Assembly: GCA_035574175.1 (NCBI GenBank)
Contig: DATLZB010000178.1
Span: 1-12,386 of the forward strand
DNA: 12,386 nucleotides
Direction: 5' to 3'
Source of the DNA: DATLZB01 sp035574175
Lineage (GTDB): Bacteria > Pseudomonadota > Alphaproteobacteria > Rhizobiales > Hyphomicrobiaceae
In this document: piece by piece, positions 8,276-12,386 of the stretch
Layout of the letters: every line of letters begins with the position of its first letter
Position numbering within the stretch: position 1 is the first letter of the stretch
Notes under the pieces: generated by a model
Databases searched by the model: none
Told to the model about the DNA's origin: nothing
What the model saw: only the letters and a program-made list of their open reading frames with translations
Position numbers and translations under genes: made by a program

Positions 8276-8412
8276 AGGCGGAACAGGGCACGGCGCATAT
8301 CTTCATTTCCCGTTAACCCCAAACAGTCAAAATGGTCAGCCGTGACCCCGCCCGGGCCAAGTCGGCCTGCTTCTTGCTGGGCATGGTCCGGGCAAGAGTT
8401 GGAGTAGATGCG

Positions 8413-8823
8413 TTGAACCCCGTGAGCGCTACCGGAACGGTCGTACAGCTGCGCACCGTCGGTGGGACCGCCCAGGCCAAGTCCGACGACGAGCGTCGCT
8501 GCGCCCCGCGCCGGCGCATGCTGAAATCGGCCATTGCCGCCTTCAACAACCGGTTCTGTACGGTCTCCTGCACGGTGCGGGATCTGTCCGATACCGGCGC
8601 CCGCTTGCGCAGCGAAGGCTCGGTCAACATTCCCGACACGTTCGAGCTGATCATCGAGCTCGACGGCTTCGAGGCCGACTGCGAGGTGGCCTGGCGCCGT
8701 GGCAGCGACCTCGGTGTTCGCTTCCTCGGAGCACCGCGCAGGGTAGCGCCCAAGCGCGACCAAGTGATCAACCCAAACCTTCCTCCCCCGGTTCCCACCT
8801 TGAGACGCAAACCGGTCAGGTGA
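8413..8823 (+). CDS. Single-domain PilZ protein (putative c-di-GMP binding)
   Basis: PilZ domains bind cyclic di-GMP through an RxxxR motif and a D/N-x-S-x-x-G motif. Both are visible: ERR-CAP-RRR at about residues 27-35 of this model, and DLSDTG at about 57-62. They are followed by strand segments FELIIELDGFEADCEVAW and DLGVRFLG, as in stand-alone alphaproteobacterial PilZ proteins. The start is uncertain. I prefer TTG 8413 because GGAG (8401-8404) lies 8 nt upstream and codons just before it look non-coding. ATG 8332 in the same frame would add 27 residues but has no ribosome-binding site. It encodes 136 aa with a proline- and arginine-rich tail. It could be an adaptor that couples c-di-GMP to motility or envelope processes; no partner gene is adjacent. 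Confidence 0.82.
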   Translation: MNPVSATGTVVQLRTVGGTAQAKSDDERRCAPRRRMLKSAIAAFNNRFCTVSCTVRDLSDTGARLRSEGSVNIPDTFELIIELDGFEADCEVAWRRGSDLGVRFLGAPRRVAPKRDQVINPNLPPPVPTLRRKPVR

Positions 8824-8875
8824 TGGGTCGGCGCGGCTGCTCTTGAGCCGCAGGGCGGGCGGCGGCCGCATCGGC

Positions 8876-8904
8876 TTGGTGAGCGCCGACAGCTGCGCTA
8901 GCAT
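8876..8904 (+). promoter_or_regulatory. Candidate promoter of the pentapeptide-repeat gene
   Basis: TTGGTG (8876-8881), 17-nt spacer, TAGCAT (8899-8904, 4/6 to the -10 consensus), about 56 nt before the start codon. The -10 region reads TGCGCTAGCATCGCG. A closely similar GCTAGC element precedes the small secreted-protein gene at 11012. By-eye call. Confidence 0.35.
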
Positions 8905-8960
8905 CGCGCGGGGGCGCTGCCTCCTCCTCGGTGTACCTTCGCGTGGGAAGGGCCATGCTC

Positions 8961-9650
8961 ATGGGCGCACGTGCTGCCGCCGGCTTGTCGATCGCGGCGG
9001 CGCTCTGCTGGGCGGTCCCTGCGGCCGCCGCCTGTCGCGATTCGGCCCGGCCCGGCGTCGACTGGAGCGGCTGCGAGCGCAGTCATCTGTCCCTCGCCGG
9101 GGCAACCCTCGACCGGGCCAACCTGGCCCGGGCCAACCTCACCAGTACCGATCTGCGCGGTGCTTCGCTCAAAGGGGCCGATCTCAGCAAGGCGCGGCTG
9201 ACCTATACCGGCCTCGCCGGGGCCAATCTGACCGGCGCCCGCCTCACCGGCGCCTACGGCGCGCGCACGCGGCTCGCCGCCGCCGTGCTGAAGGAGGCCG
9301 ACCTCAGCAAGGCGGAGCTGTCGCGGGCCGACTTCGCCAAGGCCGACCTCGCCGGCGCCGATCTGAGCAGCGCGCAGCTCACCCGTGCCACGCTCAGGGG
9401 CGCATCGCTCAAGGCCGCCAAGCTCACCTTCGCCAACTTGGCGCGCGCCAACATGGTCGGCGCCGATCTCGCCGACGCCGATGTCAGCGGAGCCTTCCTG
9501 CACCTCACCCGCATCGAGGGCACCGACCTCAGCGCCGTCAAGGGTCTGACCAGCGACCAAGTCAAGGCCGCCTGCGGCGACGCCAAGACGCGCCTGCCCC
9601 CGGGCATTGCCGCACCGGGCGAATGGCCCTGTCCGCCCCAGGAGCCCTGA
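8961..9650 (+). CDS. Exported pentapeptide-repeat protein
   Basis: A 229-aa protein. Start ATG 8961 has GGGAAGGG (8945-8952) ending 8 nt upstream; ATG 8955 and GTG 8931 are also in frame but badly spaced. The N-terminus is a signal peptide (GARAAAGLSIAAALCWAVPAAA) with cleavage likely near AAA-C at about 24, so the protein is periplasmic or exported. A short cap with two cysteines (DWSGCE) is followed by 30 consecutive pentapeptides at about 41-190 in unbroken phase, of the form A-D/N-L-x-x, with centre residues almost all Leu. One unit (TGAYG) is off-pattern. Such arrays fold into a right-handed four-sided beta-helix with four pentapeptides per coil, so about 7.5 coils here. The C-terminal tail GLTSDQVKAACGDAKT, then LPPG, resembles the cap found on other exported pentapeptide proteins. 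Function unknown; the best-known DNA-mimic members are cytoplasmic, unlike this one. Confidence 0.9.
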   Translation: MGARAAAGLSIAAALCWAVPAAAACRDSARPGVDWSGCERSHLSLAGATLDRANLARANLTSTDLRGASLKGADLSKARLTYTGLAGANLTGARLTGAYGARTRLAAAVLKEADLSKAELSRADFAKADLAGADLSSAQLTRATLRGASLKAAKLTFANLARANMVGADLADADVSGAFLHLTRIEGTDLSAVKGLTSDQVKAACGDAKTRLPPGIAAPGEWPCPPQEP

Positions 9651-10082
9651 TCAGCCGGCAGGCGTGATCCAGCCGACGCCCGCTCCGCCCGGCTCTCGCA
9701 AAATCGCGATGCGTCCCACGCCCGGCACGTCGAACGGCGCCTTCATCACTTGTGCGCCCGCCGCGACCGCCCCGGCCAGGCGCGCATCGACATCGTCGAC
9801 CGCGATGTAGGGCAGCCAGCCCTCGCTTGCGCCTTCACAGCCCTGACCGCGCGTGTCGAACATGCCGCCGACGGCCCTGCCGCCCGCCTTGGCGACCCAA
9901 TAGGTGCCGCCCTCGGGCATCGGCATGGCCTCGAACGACCAGCCGAGCGTCGCCGCATAGAACGCCTTGGCGCGCTCCACGTCGTGGGTGACGAGCTCGT
10001 TCCAGTGGAAAGCGCCGTGAACAAATCGACCGGTCTCCTGCGGCGGGCCCTCGGCGCGCTGCGCGGTTGCCGTCTTGACCAT
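9651..10082 (-). CDS. VOC (glyoxalase/bleomycin resistance) superfamily protein
   Basis: A 143-aa protein with two beta-alpha-beta-beta-beta modules: FHWNELVTHDVERAKAFYA then LGWSF (about 25-50), and WLPYIAVDDVDARLAGAVAAGA (about 89-110), ending in GRIAILREPGGAGVGW. This is the typical vicinal-oxygen-chelate layout; many members use a metal ion, some do not. The start is ATG 10082, preceded by GAGGAG about 8 nt upstream. It is third in the ArsR-SRPBCC-VOC cassette, 30 nt after the SRPBCC gene, and is likely co-transcribed and repressed by the ArsR protein. The substrate cannot be told. Its stop codon abuts the stop of the convergent pentapeptide-repeat gene with no spacer. Confidence 0.9.
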   Translation of the reverse strand: MVKTATAQRAEGPPQETGRFVHGAFHWNELVTHDVERAKAFYAATLGWSFEAMPMPEGGTYWVAKAGGRAVGGMFDTRGQGCEGASEGWLPYIAVDDVDARLAGAVAAGAQVMKAPFDVPGVGRIAILREPGGAGVGWITPAG

Positions 10083-10112
10083 GGTGCTATCTCCTCTTCT
10101 CTTTCTGGCTCT

Positions 10113-10568
10113 CTATGCGTGTCCCTTGAAAAGGCCCACGAGCTTGTCGAGGCTCCCGGTCCATCCGTAGCGATGGCGATCGCGCGCCGCCTCGTCGAAG
10201 AACTGCTCGTGCGTCAGCGTGAGCAGCGTGCCCCCGTCCTTCGCTGTCAGCTCCACGGTGACCTGCGACACCCGCTCCGGCGTCGATTCCCAAGCCCAGG
10301 AAAACCTGAGCCGCCGTCCTGGCACGATCTCGCGGTAGACGCCGCCGACGCGGTGCAGCTCGCCGTCCTGCGCGCGCATGACGATGCGGTAGCGGCCGCC
10401 CACCCTGAGATCGACCTCGGCGACGGGCACCTCCACGATCTCGCCGGGACCGAACCAGGCCTTCAGCGCCTCGGGCCGGGTCCACGCCTGGAAGACCTGG
10501 TCCGGGCTCGCCGCGAGCTGGCGCCTGAGGGTGAGGCTCGGCTTGTTGCGCTGCGGCCGTTCCGCCAT
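10113..10568 (-). CDS. SRPBCC domain protein (AHSA1/START-like)
   Basis: A 151-aa protein of the Aha1-like SRPBCC fold, a hydrophobic-cavity domain often encoded beside ArsR regulators. Family landmarks: SPDQVFQAWTRPEALKAWFGP (about 21-41), DLRVGGRYRIVM (about 53-64), GVYREIVPGRRLRFSW (76-91), LLTLTHEQF (115-123) and GWTGSLDKL (135-143). ATG 10568 was chosen because GGAGG lies just before it (on the minus strand, ending about 8 nt upstream) and the domain begins soon after; a longer frame reaches 10640 but would lie wholly inside arsR. It overlaps the 3' end of the arsR gene by about 106 nt. The ligand is unknown. Confidence 0.92.
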   Translation of the reverse strand: MAERPQRNKPSLTLRRQLAASPDQVFQAWTRPEALKAWFGPGEIVEVPVAEVDLRVGGRYRIVMRAQDGELHRVGGVYREIVPGRRLRFSWAWESTPERVSQVTVELTAKDGGTLLTLTHEQFFDEAARDRHRYGWTGSLDKLVGLFKGHA

Positions 10569-10897
10569 GTGTCGTCCTCCAGGAAGGTGGCGAGCGCATC
10601 GAGGCGCTCCGACCAGAACCGCTGATAGGTGAGAAGCCACGCCACGGCCTCCTTCATCGGTGCCGCCTCCAGCGTGCAGCGCACCGTTCGCCCGGTCTTG
10701 CGCCGCGACAAAAGACGGGCGCCCTCGAGCACATCGAGATGCTTGATGACCGCCGGCAGCGACACCGCGTGCGAGCGCGCGATCTCGCTGACGGCAAGCT
10801 GCGGCGCCGCCGCGAGTTGAGCCAGGATTCGCCTGCGCGTCGCATCGGCGAGCGCGGCAAATGTGCGGTCGAGGGGATCGGGCGAAAACTTAACCAT
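10463..10897 (-). CDS. ArsR-family transcriptional repressor with unusual C-terminal extension
   Basis: A 144-aa winged-helix regulator. The conserved core FAALADATRRRIL (13-25), helix-turn-helix LAVSEIARSHAVSLPAVIKHLDVLE (about 34-58) and wing RRKTGRTVRCTLE (65-77) are clear, and the C-terminal helix KEAVAWLLTYQRFWSERLDAL matches the ArsR type found next to SRPBCC genes. No ELCVCDL-like metal-binding cysteines are present, so it probably does not sense arsenite or other soft metals. Residues 111-144 are Arg/Ser-rich, unlike the core, and read through the start of the SRPBCC gene. At the junction the codon is TGG (10567-10565) inside the SRPBCC start ATGG; a TGA there would end the protein at the usual length. 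It is probably autoregulatory through the palindrome over its start codon. Confidence 0.9.
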   Translation of the reverse strand: MVKFSPDPLDRTFAALADATRRRILAQLAAAPQLAVSEIARSHAVSLPAVIKHLDVLEGARLLSRRKTGRTVRCTLEAAPMKEAVAWLLTYQRFWSERLDALATFLEDDTWRNGRSATSRASPSGASSRRARTRSSRRGPGPRR

Positions 10898-10907
10898 ATG
10901 GTTTAGT
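10888..10907. promoter_or_regulatory. Palindromic operator over arsR start codon
   Basis: Inverted repeat ACT-T-AACCATATGGTT-T-AGT, 20 bp, with a perfect 12-bp core (10892-10903) and one mismatched pair. It covers most of the -10 box, the predicted transcription start and the arsR ATG. It is AT-rich in a very GC-rich setting. A dimeric ArsR bound here would block RNA polymerase. Assignment to ArsR is inferred from position and symmetry. Confidence 0.6.
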
Positions 10908-10931
10908 ATTGCCGCCGCCGGCCGCTGTCAA
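10903..10931 (-). promoter_or_regulatory. Promoter of arsR-SRPBCC-VOC cassette (leaderless)
   Basis: Read on the minus strand: perfect -35 TTGACA (10931-10926), 17-nt spacer, -10 TACTAA (10908-10903, 3/6 to TATAAT). The predicted transcription start, 6-7 nt further on, falls on the A or T of the arsR ATG at 10897-10896. No Shine-Dalgarno sequence lies between the -10 and the ATG. The transcript is therefore predicted to be leaderless. Confidence 0.55.
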
Positions 10932-10990
10932 GCCGCATATCCGGCAAGGGCACCTTGCACGAAGCCAGGCTTGGCGGAACGCCGGCTTGC

Positions 10991-11019
10991 TTGCCCGCCG
11001 AGCGGCGCTCTGCTAGCGA
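10991..11019 (+). promoter_or_regulatory. Candidate promoter of small secreted-protein gene
   Basis: TTGCCC (10991-10996), 17-nt spacer, then TAGCGA (11014-11019) within TCTGCTAGCGATAGCG. The -10 match to consensus is weak, but the GCTAGC element and its position ahead of a signal-peptide gene mirror the element at 8897-8904. Confidence 0.25.
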
Positions 11020-11049
11020 TAGCGCGTGTCGAGATAGGTGCCGGCCTCA

Positions 11050-11397
11050 ATGCGGCGCGTCTTCCTCCTTTGCCTGTTCGCCCTGCTGGCGGGAGCCGCA
11101 CCCGGCGTGGCCTGGGCGCAAGCGCATTCTCTCGGTCTGCCGCATCCGGCACACTGCACCGATGGCGGCAAGCAGGCCAAGGCTATTCGCTTGCAGTTGG
11201 TCTGCATCCGGCCGGCTCCCCCGTCGGGCGTTGGCCCTCCTGGGGCCGAGCATTCCGATCAGCCGGCGCTCGTTGATGGCAGCACTCGCGTCTGCGACCG
11301 TCGCGGACGCACATGGGAGGGCTGCACCGCGCGCCGGGCATTATCGCTGGTGCACGCCCACGCCCATCGTCCCCGCGCGCCGCCCCCGGCGGCGTGA
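11050..11397 (+). CDS. Small putative secreted protein, unknown function
   Basis: 115 codons from ATG 11050. The N-terminus MRRVFLLCLFALLAGA, followed by APGVAWAQA, is a textbook signal peptide: two arginines, a hydrophobic core, and A-Q-A ahead of HSLG as likely cleavage site near residue 23. The remaining roughly 90 residues contain four cysteines (in AHC, LVC, RVC and EGC contexts), which could form two disulfides in the periplasm. The tail is rich in His, Arg, Pro and Ala and looks less protein-like. An upstream in-frame ATG at 11038 would add four residues. No strong ribosome-binding site is seen (AGGTG at 11036-11040). I do not recognise a family. The signal peptide argues for a real gene; the low-complexity tail leaves doubt, and the 3' part could be a decayed or frameshifted end. 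Confidence 0.5.
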   Translation: MRRVFLLCLFALLAGAAPGVAWAQAHSLGLPHPAHCTDGGKQAKAIRLQLVCIRPAPPSGVGPPGAEHSDQPALVDGSTRVCDRRGRTWEGCTARRALSLVHAHAHRPRAPPPAA

Positions 11398-11638
11398 AAG
11401 GATCGCCCAGGCCGGTTGCCGCCGCCGGGATCGGAGATCGTACCCCTTGAGGCCGCGACCCGCGCCGAATGCGCACGGCGCGTTTGACGGCTGCCCGTGA
11501 TCGCAGCCTGCGGCGGGCGCTGCTCGGGGAAAGCTCTGTCAGAGGACTGAGGGAAGTGACCGTCGGCAGACCGCGCGCCCACGGCGCACGGCGCCGGCTC
11601 CTCGAGGAAGAGGGTCGCTGGTTGAGAACGGAGAGACC
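11398..11638. other. Gap upstream of second tctBA pair
   Basis: 241 nt of GC-rich sequence with no convincing gene, terminator hairpin or tRNA. It presumably holds the promoter of the tctBA pair, but no good -35/-10 pair was found by eye. Confidence 0.4.
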
Positions 11639-12151
11639 ATGACGGAGAGGCATGCACGCACGCCGGCACAACCGCTTGCCGGCCCCGTCGAGATCGACTG
11701 GGGGCACTTGTTGTTGCTTGCCGCCATCGGCGGCTGGATCCTCGTCTTTCTCCTCGACACGCGCTCGACGTCGCTCTCGATTCACAATCTGCTGCTCGTT
11801 CAGCCGACGGCGATCATCGGACTTTTGCTTTGTCTGGCCGTGCTGCCCCAGTGCTTCCGGCGCCGCGCGGTGAGCGTCGGCACCGAGGAGGAGGCGTTGG
11901 CGAAACGGCGCCGCGAGCGGGCCGAGCTCGCCAACATCGCACTGCTTGCCGCCGCCTTGGGAGCCTTCGTCAGCAGCCTCGAGACGGTCGGCTTCGACGT
12001 GGCGTGCTGGCTGTTCACGGCGGTGGCGACGTACATCTGCGGGGAGCGCCGCTGGTGGGTGAACCTGTCGTTCACGACCGTCCTCACCCTCGTTCTGATC
12101 TACGGGTATCGCGCGATGATCCCGTTCCCGTTCCCCCTCACCGTGCTCTGA
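11639..12151 (+). CDS. Second TctB-family membrane subunit
   Basis: A 170-aa membrane protein with about five hydrophobic segments (roughly 22-39, 51-71, 97-113, 119-134, 141-156) and a charged cytoplasmic loop (EEEALAKRRRERAE, 83-96). It shares the TctB pattern (early helix pair, charged linker, L-E-x-V-G-F-D in the second half) but little direct identity with the TctB at 5502. It has an N-terminal polar extension of about 20 residues. ATG 11639 is preceded by GGAGAG (11630-11635). It lies 8 nt before a TctA-type gene, which supports the assignment. No TctC gene precedes it in the 241 nt gap or earlier neighbours, so the binding protein of this system must be encoded downstream or elsewhere. 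Confidence 0.85.
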   Translation: MTERHARTPAQPLAGPVEIDWGHLLLLAAIGGWILVFLLDTRSTSLSIHNLLLVQPTAIIGLLLCLAVLPQCFRRRAVSVGTEEEALAKRRRERAELANIALLAAALGAFVSSLETVGFDVACWLFTAVATYICGERRWWVNLSFTTVLTLVLIYGYRAMIPFPFPLTVL

Positions 12152-12159
12152 GATTTCCG

Positions 12160-12386
12160 ATGCTCGATGTGCCGGCGCTCGTTTCCGCTCTCGCAATTCT
12201 CTCTTCGTCCTGGTCGGCGTGGGTGTGGGTGGTGCCGGGCCTGCTCATCGGCCTCTTCTTCGGCGCCATGCCGGGCATCTCCATCACCATGGCGATGGCG
12301 ATCTGCCTGCCGATGACGCTGTACATGGAGTTCCTGCCCGCCATCATCTTTTTGACCTCCATCTACACCGGCGCCGGCTTCGGCGG
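12160..12386 (+). CDS. Second TctA-family permease (partial, C-terminus off right edge)
   Basis: 75 complete codons from ATG 12160, 8 nt after the TctB-like gene, with no stop before the window ends. The visible N-terminus carries the TctA signature in a variant form: LLIGLFFGAMPGISITMAMA at about 29-48, where GVLPGIGP is typical, then LPMTLYMEFLPAIIFLTS and IYTGAGFGG (matching IYYGAQYGG in the complete TctA at 5962). The first helix and pore-lining P-G loop are present. No clear ribosome-binding site lies before the ATG, so translation is probably coupled to the upstream gene. Confidence 0.88.
   Translation, partial: MLDVPALVSALAILSSSWSAWVWVVPGLLIGLFFGAMPGISITMAMAICLPMTLYMEFLPAIIFLTSIYTGAGFG

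Noticed and set aside
8311..8332. TTAACC upstream of the PilZ gene as a CtrA binding site
   Set aside because: Only one half-site is present; the second TTAA at the required 7-nt spacing is absent (CAGT instead).
11183..12196. 337-codon minus-strand frame under the second tctB and the preceding gap
   Set aside because: The plus strand has a well-supported TctB with a ribosome-binding site; the minus product is charged low-complexity sequence.

Overview
High-GC bacterial DNA, most likely from an alphaproteobacterium. I infer this from the strong G/C bias at third codon positions, the TctCBA-type transport genes, a single-domain PilZ protein, and an ArsR/SRPBCC/VOC cassette. No rRNA or tRNA gene, IS element, CRISPR array or phage gene was found, so the species cannot be fixed from this window.

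Layout. (1) 1-2951, minus strand: two dynamin-like GTPase genes joined by an ATGA overlap. The upstream gene (739 aa) has intact G1, G2, G3 and G4 motifs. The downstream gene runs off the left edge (245 codons visible), and its Walker A lysine, G2 threonine, DTPG glycine and NKxD motif are all altered. (2) 3155-4459, plus strand: a divergent gene for a cytoplasmic seven-bladed YncE-like beta-propeller. (3) 4521-8275, plus strand: a compact operon tctC-tctB-tctA plus a TIM-barrel sugar-phosphate-isomerase-like gene, with gaps of only 4-10 nt. It looks like an uptake module for a small organic acid plus a linked catabolic or accessory enzyme. (4) 8413-9650, plus strand: a PilZ protein, then an exported pentapeptide-repeat protein made of 30 in-phase pentapeptides. 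(5) 9651-10897, minus strand: an ArsR repressor, SRPBCC and VOC cassette. It abuts the pentapeptide gene at a zero-gap TGATCA stop/stop junction. Its promoter is TTGACA-N17-TACTAA, with the predicted transcript start on the ATG itself, and a near-perfect 20-bp palindrome covers the -10 box and the start codon. (6) 11050-11397, plus strand: a small putative secreted protein of unknown function. (7) 11639-12386, plus strand: a second, divergent TctB-TctA pair, with TctA cut by the right edge.

The most unusual parts are the canonical-plus-degenerate dynamin pair, the ArsR cassette (leaderless promoter, operator on the start codon, apparent stop-loss C-terminal tail), the isomerase-like protein with an altered metal site, and the unbroken 30-unit pentapeptide helix whose internal repeats are spaced at whole-coil distances.
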